Of a stretch of DNA of 64,000 nt, positions 25,468 through 34,628 are shown in pieces. This stretch comes from Poriferisodalis sp965208895. GTDB lineage: Bacteria; Actinomycetota; Acidimicrobiia; Acidimicrobiales; Poriferisodalaceae. The notes beneath the pieces were generated by a model. That model was given only the letters and a program-made list of their open reading frames with translations. It searched no databases and had not been told where the DNA came from. The stretch spans positions 620,001 through 684,000 of the forward strand of contig NZ_OZ242363.1 in the NCBI RefSeq assembly GCF_965208895.1. Reading direction: 5' to 3'. Position 1 is the stretch's first letter; every line of letters begins with the position of its first letter. Made by a program: the position numbers and the translations under genes.

Positions 25468-28400
25468 CTAGAGGATGTTCCCGTACCGGTGGGTGGTGTG
25501 GCTGACGGTTTGCTCACGCAGGAAATGCAGCAGCTCGACTCGGCCCTCGGCGGTGACAGGTTCGTCGGCGATGTGCACGCCCGCGTCGTGGGCTGCCGCG
25601 CGCACGTTTTGGGGGCACGTCCCCACGACTCGGACCCGTTCGACATCCAATCCAGCTAGCCGTGCGGAGAATTGGCTGCTGCATTCGAGCAGAGCGTGCG
25701 AGGTGATCAATTCGACTCCGCATCGTTTCGCTGCGGCTCGGATTCGGGCGATGTCTCGATACGTGGCGTCGGCCTCCGCGCGCATGACGATGCGTGGCAG
25801 TGGCCGGTAGCGAAAGACGTTGGATTCGCAATAGAGCCCGGTCGGATCATGCGACTTGGCGAACTCCGTCATCCAGGCTTCGTCGTCGCTGGCTTGAACC
25901 GCGCTGAGCCATTCGTCGTCGCTGAGACCCGTCTCGACGGGATGCCAGATGCCGAGCTGTGCCACGTAGTTGGGGCCGCCGGCTTTGGCACCGGGTCCGA
26001 TCGTGGATCGCTTCCAGCCGCCGAACGGCTGCCGCCGGACGATGGCGCCGGTGGTGGGGCGGTTGATGTACGCATTGCCGACTGCGACCGCGTCGCTCCA
26101 TTGGCGGATCTCTGCGGGATCGAGCGTGTGAATGCCCCCAGTCAGCCCGTAGCTGGTCGAGTTCTGCAGTGCGATCGCGTCTTTGAGCGTCGGGGCATGC
26201 ATCACTCCCAGAACTGGGCCGAAGCACTCGGTCTGGTGGAACCATGAGTCGGGCCGCACTCCCAGCCGAATGCCTGGCGTCCAGGTGTGGGAGTCGATCC
26301 GGCGTGGCTCGACCAGCCATTCTTCACCCTCGTCGAGCTCGGTGAGGGCACGCAGCAGCTTGCCCTCGGGCGGGCAGATTGTGGGACCCATCTTGGTGGC
26401 CAGGTCTGTCGTGGGTCCAATCTGCAGGCTCGACACCGCATCCGTAAGTTGGCGGCGCAACCGAGTCGATGTGTAGGTGTCGCCGACGCAGATCGCGAGG
26501 CTGGCCGCTGAGCATTTCTGGCCTGAATGCCCGAATGCTGACGCCACTAGGTCCGCGACGGCCAGGTCGATGTCCGCGCTGGGTGTGATCACCATGGCGT
26601 TCTTGCCGGAGGTCTCGGCGAATAGGCGCATGTCCGACTTCCATGCGCGGAATGTCTGGGCGGTGTCGTAGGCCCCGGTCAGGATCACCGCTGCTACGCC
26701 GCGATGGGTCACCAGGTGATGTCCGACGTCATCGTCGGGCGTGCGGACGAACGCCGCGAGTTTCGGGGACAGACCCGCGCTCCAACAGCACTCGGCCACG
26801 ATCTCCGCACAGCCGGGTGTCTCGGGTGCGGGCTTGAGGATGACAGCATTGCCCGCGGCAAGCGCGCCGAGTATCCCGCCGGACGGAATGGCGACCGGGA
26901 AGTTCCACGGCGACGCCACCAGCACCGTGCCGAAGGGTTCGAACCGCACAAGATCCGAACCGGTCAGATCAAGCGCCCGATCGCCGTACCAGCGGGCGAA
27001 GTCGATGGCCTCGGACACCTCTGGGTCCGCCTCGGCGACGGTCTTGCGACCTTCGTGAACCATGGCCGACACCAGGTCGCCGCGCCTGCGGCTCAGCTCG
27101 TCAGCCACTCTCCACAGAGTCTCGCGCCGCTCCGCGGGCGATCGGGCAGTCCAATCGCGTTGCGCCGCGGCAGCGTCGCGGACCAGCCGATCAATCTCGT
27201 CGATATCACGGGTGATGCCGGTACCCGGCCCGTTCCAGCCACGCGAGACGATCTCGAGGATCCACCGACGATTGGTCGCCAATGCGGGGTCGGTATCAGG
27301 TTCGTTGTAGAAGCACTGACTAGGGTCGGCGGATTCTGCCGCACGTGTGCGGTCCTGGAGACGGCGAGGCTCATGGCTCACCGTCCATCGGTTGCCGACA
27401 GCTTCACGGAACTTCGCTGCCTCGATGTCAAAGCTGGGACTGCCGGGCCGTAGTCCGAAGAGGTGGTGGATGAAGTTCTCATCGGATGCGTTCTCTTCCA
27501 AGCGTCGGAATAGGTAGCTGATAGCAACATCGAAGTCCCGTTCGGCCACAGCCGGCGTGTACAGCAGCACACCCCGGCCGTCATCGCGCAAGCGAGCGGC
27601 CTGCGCGGGAGCCATGCCTTCCAGCATTTCGAACTCCATGCGGTGCCGTACCCCGCGCTCGGTGGCGAGCAGGTCGGCCCATGCCATGTCAAACAGGTTG
27701 TGGCTGGCGACGCCGATGCGCACCGACGCGGTGCGTACCGACGTCAACACCCAGTCCAGGCAGCGCTTGTAATTGGCGTCAGTGTCAGCCTTTCGGGCAT
27801 AGGGGGCCTGTGGCCATCCGTGCGTGGCTGCTTCGACCCGCTCCATCGCCAGGTTCGCACCCTTCACCAGCCGGATCTTGATGAAGCCAGTGCGTCGGCC
27901 CGTCTCGACCCGTGAGTTATGCCAGTCGACCAGCGAGCGAAGCGCATCGAATGAGTCGGGTAGGTACGCCTGCAGCACGATCCCGGCGTCAACAGCCGCG
28001 AACTCGGGCTCATCGAGCACCCTCCGAAACGCCTCGACGGTGAGCTCAAGGTCGTTGTACTCCTCCATGTCCAAATTGAGGAATGTCGCGGGCGTCGTTA
28101 CGGCGGCCGCTCGTAACAGGGGACGAAGCGCCTCAGTCACCCGCTGAAGAGAACCGTCGAAGTCCCACGGGTTGAGCTGGGACACCACCGATGAGAGCTT
28201 CACCGAGACGTAGTCCACGTCCGCCAGCATGAGTGTCTCGAGAACCTCCTGGTGCCGGCGAACCGCCTCCAGATCACCGAGAACCGCCTCGCCGAGCACA
28301 TTCACGTTGAGCGAGAAACCGGCAGCGACGCGCGCCCGCAGATGAGCGCTTAACCGGTCGGGTTCGGAGCCCACGACGAGATGACCGACCAGTGTTCGCA

Positions 28401-28749
28401 TCCGTTTCCTCGCTAGGGGCATTACGAGCCGCGGGAATCTCGGCCCGACCCGAGCACCGATTCGGAGAAGCAGCTTGTCCAGCGGCGACAGGAACGACGG
28501 CAGCTTCGCCTCACCGACCAACGACGCCAGCTGACGGATGGACACCGAGGGATCCTCAGGACGGATCGCTCGGTCCACGAAGTTCATCGCGAACGCCGTG
28601 CCGGCTCGGTCGCTCACCACTCCTGCTAGTCGTTTGCTCGCGGCGCGGTCCGGTCTCGAGTCCGACGCGAGAGGAGTCTCGAGCCACCGTTCCACCTGTT
28701 CGATAGCCCCCTCAGCCATAAATTCAGGATCAGTGTTGTGCTCGTCCAC
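25468..28749 (-). CDS. putA: Bifunctional proline dehydrogenase / L-glutamate gamma-semialdehyde dehydrogenase
   Basis: 1093 aa from GTG 28749 (ATG 28719 gives 1083 aa). The N-terminal FAD proline dehydrogenase barrel (about 80-460) contains DYVSVKLSSVVSQLNPWDF, LDMEEYNDLELTVEAFRR and GFIKIRLVKGAN. The aldehyde dehydrogenase domain (about 510-980) has VASPWNFPVAIPSGG, a nucleotide site and the catalytic Cys in FGHSGQKCSAASLAI. The C-terminal region (to 1093) is short. There is no N-terminal ribbon-helix-helix domain, so it is not self-regulating. It converts proline to P5C to glutamate, channelling the intermediate. It is next to glutamate dehydrogenase and a divergent AraC-type regulator, which probably senses proline. 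Confidence 0.93.
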   Translation of the reverse strand: MDEHNTDPEFMAEGAIEQVERWLETPLASDSRPDRAASKRLAGVVSDRAGTAFAMNFVDRAIRPEDPSVSIRQLASLVGEAKLPSFLSPLDKLLLRIGARVGPRFPRLVMPLARKRMRTLVGHLVVGSEPDRLSAHLRARVAAGFSLNVNVLGEAVLGDLEAVRRHQEVLETLMLADVDYVSVKLSSVVSQLNPWDFDGSLQRVTEALRPLLRAAAVTTPATFLNLDMEEYNDLELTVEAFRRVLDEPEFAAVDAGIVLQAYLPDSFDALRSLVDWHNSRVETGRRTGFIKIRLVKGANLAMERVEAATHGWPQAPYARKADTDANYKRCLDWVLTSVRTASVRIGVASHNLFDMAWADLLATERGVRHRMEFEMLEGMAPAQAARLRDDGRGVLLYTPAVAERDFDVAISYLFRRLEENASDENFIHHLFGLRPGSPSFDIEAAKFREAVGNRWTVSHEPRRLQDRTRAAESADPSQCFYNEPDTDPALATNRRWILEIVSRGWNGPGTGITRDIDEIDRLVRDAAAAQRDWTARSPAERRETLWRVADELSRRRGDLVSAMVHEGRKTVAEADPEVSEAIDFARWYGDRALDLTGSDLVRFEPFGTVLVASPWNFPVAIPSGGILGALAAGNAVILKPAPETPGCAEIVAECCWSAGLSPKLAAFVRTPDDDVGHHLVTHRGVAAVILTGAYDTAQTFRAWKSDMRLFAETSGKNAMVITPSADIDLAVADLVASAFGHSGQKCSAASLAICVGDTYTSTRLRRQLTDAVSSLQIGPTTDLATKMGPTICPPEGKLLRALTELDEGEEWLVEPRRIDSHTWTPGIRLGVRPDSWFHQTECFGPVLGVMHAPTLKDAIALQNSTSYGLTGGIHTLDPAEIRQWSDAVAVGNAYINRPTTGAIVRRQPFGGWKRSTIGPGAKAGGPNYVAQLGIWHPVETGLSDDEWLSAVQASDDEAWMTEFAKSHDPTGLYCESNVFRYRPLPRIVMRAEADATYRDIARIRAAAKRCGVELITSHALLECSSQFSARLAGLDVERVRVVGTCPQNVRAAAHDAGVHIADEPVTAEGRVELLHFLREQTVSHTTHRYGNIL

Positions 28750-28859
28750 AGTTCACCCGCTCACTTCTATTTCGGACCGCAGAACGCATCTGATGGCACG
28801 ATGCCGGTCCTTTGCCCTCCGGGTATTGGTCGAACGGGAGTGTCCAAGAGGTCGATTCG

Positions 28860-28865
28860 TACAAT
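28860..28865 (+). promoter_or_regulatory. Possible -10 box of the AraC-type regulator
   Basis: TACAAT, with the GTG start 26 nt downstream. There is no clear -35 at 17 bp. It lies in the putA-regulator divergent region. Confidence 0.3.
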
Positions 28866-28891
28866 CTCGGCCGAGGGATACTGTCAGCCGC

Positions 28892-29653
28892 GTGACCTCC
28901 GACATCCACCGTCTGTTGAATCGCGGCGAGTTCCCTATTGCGCAGCCCGAGATCTTGGAACTCATCGATCTCCTCGTGGACGTCATGTTCTGCATGAAGG
29001 ACACCGACAGCCGCTACCGAGCCGTCAATCACGCCTTCGTGAGACGGGCTGGTTGCCGCTCCAAGCGGGACGTGATCGGCCGGCGCGCCCCTGATCTGTT
29101 CAGCGAGCCATTAGCAAGGCGCTACGAGGAGCAAGACCGCCGAGTGTTCGCCACAGGTCGTCCCTTGCGCGACGAACTTGAATTGATTCAACGAGAGGAT
29201 GCGAGCCTTGGCTGGTATGTGACGACCAAACTTCCGGTCGCTGCCCGGGAAGATCCGGAGCAAGTCGGCGGCCTCGTCAGCATCAGCCGAGACTTGCGCA
29301 CCTCCAGCTCAGATGAAGATTCCGTTCGGGCGCTTCGGAACGTGGTGGAGCTCGTGCGGGAGCGCCTTGCCGAGACCATCCGTGTGATCGACATCGCTAC
29401 AGCCGCCGAGCTGTCACCGTCCCAGTTGGAGCGTCGAATGCGCAACGCATTCGGGTTGTCGGCCATGCAGTACGTTCTGAGGGCGAGAGTCGAACGGGCC
29501 GCCGAGTTGCTGTCCAACACTGAACTGCCGCTCGCAGAAGTAGCCGTGCTCGCCGGCTTCTATGACCAAGCCGACTTCACCAAGCGCTTTGCGCGCCTCA
29601 CCAACGAGACCCCAGCCCAGTTCCGGGTTCACCAGCGCAGGATCTCAGGCTGA
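28892..29653 (+). CDS. PAS-domain AraC-family transcriptional regulator
   Basis: About 253 aa from GTG 28892; an ATG at 28793 would add 33 residues. The N-terminal PAS-like sensor (residues about 20-135) starts with LLVDVMFCMKDTDSRYRAVNHAFVRRAG and includes GRRAPDLF and DRRVFATGRPL. The C-terminal AraC double helix-turn-helix (about 150-250) is clear: IDIATAAELSPSQLERRMRNAFG, then LAEVAVLAGFYDQADFTKRFARLTNETPAQFR. It is divergent from putA with about 140 bp between them, so it is the likely local regulator of proline catabolism. Confidence 0.88.
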   Translation: MTSDIHRLLNRGEFPIAQPEILELIDLLVDVMFCMKDTDSRYRAVNHAFVRRAGCRSKRDVIGRRAPDLFSEPLARRYEEQDRRVFATGRPLRDELELIQREDASLGWYVTTKLPVAAREDPEQVGGLVSISRDLRTSSSDEDSVRALRNVVELVRERLAETIRVIDIATAAELSPSQLERRMRNAFGLSAMQYVLRARVERAAELLSNTELPLAEVAVLAGFYDQADFTKRFARLTNETPAQFRVHQRRISG

Positions 29654-29741
29654 CCCCGAGGGAGCGGTCTTGCCACGTCTAACTCGACGAGTCAGGCGCT
29701 TCGTTGGCTGCCGTTGCCTCCCCTACCGGGCGCTAGAAACG

Positions 29742-30314
29742 CTAGAAGATCGCGGGGCTGACGATCCACAACACCACGGCGTCCGAATTGCTCGTCACCT
29801 CGAATGTGTGCTCTTCGTGCGAGCCGTAGTGGATGCACTCCCCCTCGCCAAGGTCATGCATTTCTCCGCCCAGCGTCAAACGCACTGAGCCTGCCAGCAC
29901 CAGGGCGAAGCGCTCGCCGAAGTGCCGGTATCGCAGCGGCGGCTCTAAGGGAGGCAGCTCATGGATGAGCGCCGTGTACGCGCCTTCATTCCCGTGCGCG
30001 CCCAGCACTGTGTAGCGATGCGCGGGATCCCCGCTGTCGGAGAGGCCGGTCCTGAGCGCGAGCGGCTCCGAGGCGCGCGAGACGTGCAGCCGCGGTCCGG
30101 AAGCTTCCTTGAACAACGCCCGCATCTCCACGCCGAGCGCGGCAGCCACGCTGGCGAGGCCGGACAGCGACGGCACCGACTCACCGCGTTCGATCTGGGA
30201 GAGGTACGAGACGGTGTAGCCGGTGAGGTCGGCAAGATCCTGCAGCGTCAGCTCTCGCGCTGATCGCAATTCGGCCAGATTTCGGCCGACGGCTTGTAGC
30301 TCGACCTCTACCAC
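29742..30314 (-). CDS. XRE-family regulator with C-terminal cupin sensor
   Basis: 190 aa from GTG 30314. An N-terminal helix-turn-helix (residues about 8-65) reads LTLQDLADLTGYTVSYLSQIERGESVPSLSGL. The C-terminal cupin (about 110-185), including YRHFGERFALVLAGSV and GECIHYGSHEEHTFEV, probably binds an effector. Such MerR/PuuR-like regulators control amine or amino-acid catabolic genes. It is divergent from the ABM-HyuAB-ABC operon, with an inverted repeat in between. It is therefore the likely repressor of that operon and of itself. Confidence 0.9.
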   Translation of the reverse strand: MVEVELQAVGRNLAELRSARELTLQDLADLTGYTVSYLSQIERGESVPSLSGLASVAAALGVEMRALFKEASGPRLHVSRASEPLALRTGLSDSGDPAHRYTVLGAHGNEGAYTALIHELPPLEPPLRYRHFGERFALVLAGSVRLTLGGEMHDLGEGECIHYGSHEEHTFEVTSNSDAVVLWIVSPAIF

Positions 30315-30385
30315 GGAGCGACTCCGTTGGCGGCCGTCTGAGCGCTCTTCGGTGCGGTTGCGCGCATCACGCGAACCGGCGCCGT

Positions 30386-30450
30386 CCGGTATTGGTACAC
30401 GACTTGCAACTTATCTGGACAGCAACTATAAAGATATGTACTAATACCGG
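30386..30450. promoter_or_regulatory. Inverted repeat flanking the operon promoter (putative XRE-cupin operator)
   Basis: CCGGTATTGGTAC (30386-30398) and GTACTAATACCGG (30438-30450) are complementary at 12 of 13 positions, with centres 52 bp apart (about five helical turns). The left half is upstream of the -35, the right half covers the transcription start. This is consistent with cooperative repressor binding or looping. Confidence 0.6.
30404..30432 (+). promoter_or_regulatory. Sigma-70-type promoter of the HyuAB/ABC operon
   Basis: -35 TTGCAA (30404-30409), 17-nt spacer, -10 TATAAA (30427-30432). Predicted transcription start about 30439, giving a roughly 30-nt leader with GGGAGAGG before the first gene. 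Confidence 0.6.
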
Positions 30451-30468
30451 ATAGGCAGTCGGGAGAGG

Positions 30469-30798
30469 ATGATGATCCGAACGGTCTTGGCGCTCAAGCC
30501 CAAGACGGGCCAAGCCGACGCGGTGGTCGATCTGTTCGAGGCTGAGGGGATCGTCGAGCGGGCACTGACTGTGGAGGGCTGCCTCGGAGTCGAGGTCTGG
30601 ACCGGTCCCGATGAAGTGCTGGTCGTGGGAACCTGGACCGACGCGAGGGCGTACCAAGACTGGATCGAGCATCCGAGGCGGAACTCGAACAACGGGGCGC
30701 TCAACGAACTGCTTGAAGTGCCGATCACAGCGCACAGCCGAGGCGGTTGCTACGCGCTGGCTCTGTTCGGGGGCAAGGTCACCGAGGGCTGGTCATGA
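30469..30798 (+). CDS. Small ABM-like dimeric alpha/beta-barrel protein
   Basis: 109 aa, first gene of the operon, with GGGAGAGG at 30461-30468 just upstream (start 30469 or 30472). The ferredoxin-like fold of antibiotic-biosynthesis-monooxygenase/EthD proteins is suggested by RTVLALKPKTGQADAVVDLF, GCLGVEVWTGPDEVLVVGTW and DARAYQDWIEH. Such small proteins act as monooxygenases or lyases, or have no known activity. Its stop overlaps the HyuA start (ATGA). Its role is probably tied to the substrate handled by HyuAB. Confidence 0.75.
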   Translation: MMIRTVLALKPKTGQADAVVDLFEAEGIVERALTVEGCLGVEVWTGPDEVLVVGTWTDARAYQDWIEHPRRNSNNGALNELLEVPITAHSRGGCYALALFGGKVTEGWS

Positions 30799-32855
30799 GC
30801 CGATACCGGGTCGCCATGGACATCGGGGGCACGTTCACCGACGCCGTCGCCTACGACGAGGCCACCGGCCAGTACAGCGCCGGGAAGGCATCGACCACGC
30901 CCGGCGAACTGTCGGTCGGGGTGCACCGCGCCATGCGCACTGTGGTGGACGACCTCTCAACGGTGTCGTTCGCAGTGCACGGCACCACTCAAGGGCTCAA
31001 TGCCTTCCTGCAGCGGCGCGGCGAGAAAGTGCTGCTGATCGCCAGCGCGGGCGCCGGGGACGTCTACCAGATAGCACGCGGTAACCGGACCGAGATGTAC
31101 GAGGTGCAGTACCGCAAGCCGCGGCCGCTGGCGTCACGATCGGACACGGCGGAGGTCCGCGGCAGGCTCGACGCGCGCGGCCGCGAAGTCGAGCCCCTGA
31201 ACCACGACGACGTAGTCGAAGCGGCCCGCCGCTACCGCGAGGGCGGCTACACGTCGATCGCGGTCGCGCTGCTGTTCAGCTACGAGTGCCCCGACCACGA
31301 ATTGCAGGCCCAACAGGTGCTGCGTCAAGAGCTCGGCGCCGAAGCGCCGATCAGCCTCTCGCATCGCCTGGCCCGGGAGTGGCGGGAGTACGAGCGCACT
31401 TCGACCGCGGTACTCGATGCATATACGGCCCCGATAGTGCGTACGTACCTGGCAGAGCTCTCCGAGGGACTGCGCGCCGACGGCATGGACGTGCCGCTGC
31501 ACATCATGCAGTCCTCCGGCGGGATCATCACTGCGCGTTCGGCCCGGGACCACACCGTTCAGACCTTGCTGTCGGGACCGGTCGGCGGCGCCATGGGAGG
31601 CGTGTCCCTCGCCCGGCTCACGGGTCACCGCAACCTCATATGCGTCGACATGGGCGGCACGTCATTCGACGTCAGCCTGATCGTGGACGGGGAGGCGGAC
31701 ATCTCCACCGAGGCGTCGCTGGAGGGCTTCCCGCTGCTGATGCCGGTCGTCAACATCCACACCATCGGCGCGGGAGGCGGCTCCGTCGCCTACCGGGAAG
31801 CCGGAGGTCTGCGGGTCGGTCCTCGAAGCGCCGGGGCGTCGCCTGGACCGGCCTGCTATGGCCGAGGCGGCGCTGAGCCCACCGTGACAGACGCAAACGT
31901 GGCTTTGGGACGGGTGGACCCGGGGGCATTCGCCGGCGGCGAGTTCACGCTCGACACTGAGGCTTCGCATCGCGCTCTGGCAACTCTCGGCTCCGAGCTG
32001 GGGCTCGAAACCGCAGAGATGGCTCAAGGGATCGTCGATGTGGTGAACGCCAAGATGGCCCAGGCAATCCGGACGCTCACCGTCGAGAAGGGCATCGAAC
32101 CACGCAACTACGCCCTCGTCGCTTTCGGCGGAGCCGGCCCCATGCACGGAGTCTTCCTCGCCGAAGAACTCGGCATCGAGCGGATGATCGTTCCCCGATT
32201 CCCGGGAGCATTCTCCGCGTGGGGGATGCTCGAGACTCGGCTTCGCCGCGACACGGCCCGCGGGTTCCCGTACTCGCATGCGGCTGCGGATCTCGAGACC
32301 CTGCAGAAGATCTTCGGCGAAATGGGCGCCGAGATGCGCGCTCAGATCGAGTCTGAGGGTGTCAGCCACGACTCAGTCGTACTGCACCATGCGATCGACG
32401 CCCGCTACATAGGCCAGGAATACACGCTCACGATCCCGGCAGGAAGCCACAGCATCGGAGACGCCGACGGTTGGCGCGAGCAGATCAAGGCCGCATTCGA
32501 CGCCGCTCATCACAGTCGGTTCGGGCACAGCAACGCAGAGGCGCCCATCGAGTTCACCATTGTGCGCACCACCGGGTTCGGCGACCTTGGCCGGGCCACG
32601 CCGAGGCCGATGGGTTCGCGGCCGCCTTCCGACCCAGTCGACATCCGCCCGGTCCGCTTTGGGGATTCGGTCTTCGATACCCCGTTGCTGCGGCGCGACG
32701 GCCTGGCTCCCCGCTCGGACCTGAGCGGCCCGCTCGTCATTTCCGAGCCGACGGCCACCACAGTCATCCCGCCGGGCTGGCGACTCGAAGTCGACGACTA
32801 CGGGAACCTCTCCGCCTTGGCTCACGACCAATCCGAGAAAGGCGGCCCTCTATGA
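30795..32855 (+). CDS. hyuA: Hydantoinase/oxoprolinase subunit A (HyuA)
   Basis: 686 aa. The ASKHA-type ATP fold opens with VAMDIGGTFTDAVAY. HGTTQGLNAFLQRRGEK, CVDMGGTSFDVSLI, and TIGAGGGSVAYREAGGLRVG are phosphate and substrate-loop motifs of the HyuA/oxoprolinase family. With HyuB it forms an ATP-dependent amidohydrolase that opens hydantoin, N-methylhydantoin or 5-oxoproline-type rings. The specific substrate cannot be read here. It starts at the ATGA overlap with the ABM-like gene and ends at a second ATGA overlap with HyuB. Confidence 0.93.
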   Translation: MSRYRVAMDIGGTFTDAVAYDEATGQYSAGKASTTPGELSVGVHRAMRTVVDDLSTVSFAVHGTTQGLNAFLQRRGEKVLLIASAGAGDVYQIARGNRTEMYEVQYRKPRPLASRSDTAEVRGRLDARGREVEPLNHDDVVEAARRYREGGYTSIAVALLFSYECPDHELQAQQVLRQELGAEAPISLSHRLAREWREYERTSTAVLDAYTAPIVRTYLAELSEGLRADGMDVPLHIMQSSGGIITARSARDHTVQTLLSGPVGGAMGGVSLARLTGHRNLICVDMGGTSFDVSLIVDGEADISTEASLEGFPLLMPVVNIHTIGAGGGSVAYREAGGLRVGPRSAGASPGPACYGRGGAEPTVTDANVALGRVDPGAFAGGEFTLDTEASHRALATLGSELGLETAEMAQGIVDVVNAKMAQAIRTLTVEKGIEPRNYALVAFGGAGPMHGVFLAEELGIERMIVPRFPGAFSAWGMLETRLRRDTARGFPYSHAAADLETLQKIFGEMGAEMRAQIESEGVSHDSVVLHHAIDARYIGQEYTLTIPAGSHSIGDADGWREQIKAAFDAAHHSRFGHSNAEAPIEFTIVRTTGFGDLGRATPRPMGSRPPSDPVDIRPVRFGDSVFDTPLLRRDGLAPRSDLSGPLVISEPTATTVIPPGWRLEVDDYGNLSALAHDQSEKGGPL

Positions 32856-34546
32856 GTGGCCCCGTCAGCCCCGTCACCGTCGAGATCATCCGCAACGCCC
32901 TGATAGCGGTCGCTGACGAGATGAACGCAACCCTTATCCGCTCGGCCTACACCCCGATCATCTACGAGATGAAGGACTGCTCAGTGGCCCTGCTCGACGC
33001 CGAGCACCGGGTGCTGGGCCAATCGGCCGGCCTTCCGATCTTCTTGGGGAACCTCGAAGCGTGCACGATCGCCATCGAAGAGCAGTACGGCCGCGACGTA
33101 TGGGCGCCGGGTGACGTATGGATCATGAACGACCCGTACGTCACCGGAACTCACCTTCACGACATGACCGTGATGGAACCGATCTTCGACCAGTCAGTGC
33201 TCATCGGGTTCGCGGCCTCCCGCGCCCACTGGCTCGACGTCGGATCCAAGGACCCTGGCGGCACCATCGACTCGACCGACGTATTTCAAGAGGGATTGAG
33301 GCTCACTCCTATCAAGGTCGTCGAAGCAGGCACCCAGAGCCCGACCCTCACTCAGATGATCGGCAAGAACAGTCGCTTCTACCACGGAGCCATGGGCGAT
33401 CTCGGAGCCCAGATCGCGTGCTGCCACACCGGCGCCAGGCGGATGCCCGAGATCTATCGCCGATTCGGTACCGACGCTGTGCTCGACGCCCGCGACGAGA
33501 TTTTCGCCCAAGCCGAACGGCTCGAACGCGATTTCATCACCTCGATTCCCGACGGCACCTATCGGGCCGAAGGAAGCATCGACAGCGACGGGATCAGCGA
33601 CCGCGAAGTGTTCATCCGGGTCGAAGTGGCCATCGACGGCGATGAGATGTCGATCGACCTCAGCGACAGCGACGACGCCTGTCGAGGCCCGGTCAACTGT
33701 GGCGCGACGCAGGCCGTCGCTGCCGCCCGCGTCGCATACAAGCTGCTCGTCGACCCGAACCGGCCGGCCAACGGCGGTTCTTTCAGACCGCTGAGCGTCA
33801 GCGTTCGGGACGGCTCAGTTGTGGGCGCAAACGAGCCGTTTCCCGTCGAGTGGTACTTCACGCCCCTGGGGCTGCTCATCGACCTAGTGGTCAAGGCCCT
33901 CTCCGAAGCCGTGCCCGAACGAGCCGCGGCGGCTAGCTACGGCGACTCGATGGTCATCTACCTCAGCGGCACCCATCCCGACACCAAGCAGCCGTGGCTA
34001 CATGTGGAGCCCACGGTGGGCGGCTGGGGTGCCTGGGACGGCTCCGACGGTGAAGACGGACTGATCAACAACGTGAACGGCTCGTTGAAAGACATGCCGA
34101 TCGAGGTACTTGAGACCAAGTATCCCGTACGGCTTCGTCACTACGGATACCGAACGGACTCCTGCGGCCATGGCCAGTTCCGGGGCGGCGTCGGCGTCGA
34201 GCGAGAGTTCGAGATCCTGGCTGACTCCTCAATGTCTGCATGGTTCGAGCGCAGCCGGACCCCGGCGTGGGGGCTGGCTGGCGGCTGGACCGCCGAGCCT
34301 CCCGACGTCGTCCTCAACCCCGGCCGTCCCGACGAACGTCACTTTCTCAAGTGCGCAAATGTGCGCCTTTCTGCAGGGGACATCATCCGCACGAAGACCG
34401 GCGGCGGCGGAGGCTTCGGAGATCCAGCTGACCGTGACGGCGGTGCCGTGAGGGCCGACGTCGCCGACGGGGTGATCACTCCAGAGATCGCCCGCGACGT
34501 CTATGGCCTGGCTGATCCCCCACCGGACGGAAGCGGCAATTCGTGA
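32852..34546 (+). CDS. hyuB: Hydantoinase B/oxoprolinase family protein (HyuB)
   Basis: 564 aa. HyuB signatures: VTVEIIRNALIAVADEMN at the N-terminus, NATLIRSAYTPIIYEMKDCS, WIMNDPYVTGTHLHDMTV with metal-type His/Asp, CGATQAVAAARVAYKLL, and a Gly-rich tail KTGGGGGFGDPADRD. Partner of HyuA, to which it is translationally coupled. It is followed 82 nt downstream by the substrate-binding lipoprotein, so the enzyme and importer are part of one transcription unit. Confidence 0.93.
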   Translation: MSGPVSPVTVEIIRNALIAVADEMNATLIRSAYTPIIYEMKDCSVALLDAEHRVLGQSAGLPIFLGNLEACTIAIEEQYGRDVWAPGDVWIMNDPYVTGTHLHDMTVMEPIFDQSVLIGFAASRAHWLDVGSKDPGGTIDSTDVFQEGLRLTPIKVVEAGTQSPTLTQMIGKNSRFYHGAMGDLGAQIACCHTGARRMPEIYRRFGTDAVLDARDEIFAQAERLERDFITSIPDGTYRAEGSIDSDGISDREVFIRVEVAIDGDEMSIDLSDSDDACRGPVNCGATQAVAAARVAYKLLVDPNRPANGGSFRPLSVSVRDGSVVGANEPFPVEWYFTPLGLLIDLVVKALSEAVPERAAAASYGDSMVIYLSGTHPDTKQPWLHVEPTVGGWGAWDGSDGEDGLINNVNGSLKDMPIEVLETKYPVRLRHYGYRTDSCGHGQFRGGVGVEREFEILADSSMSAWFERSRTPAWGLAGGWTAEPPDVVLNPGRPDERHFLKCANVRLSAGDIIRTKTGGGGGFGDPADRDGGAVRADVADGVITPEIARDVYGLADPPPDGSGNS

Positions 34547-34628
34547 CCGACCTGACGACGGAGTCGACTCAGTCGACAAGTCCGAATTGGGATCACCGGA
34601 AGCTCCCGACCCAACCAAGGAGACAACA

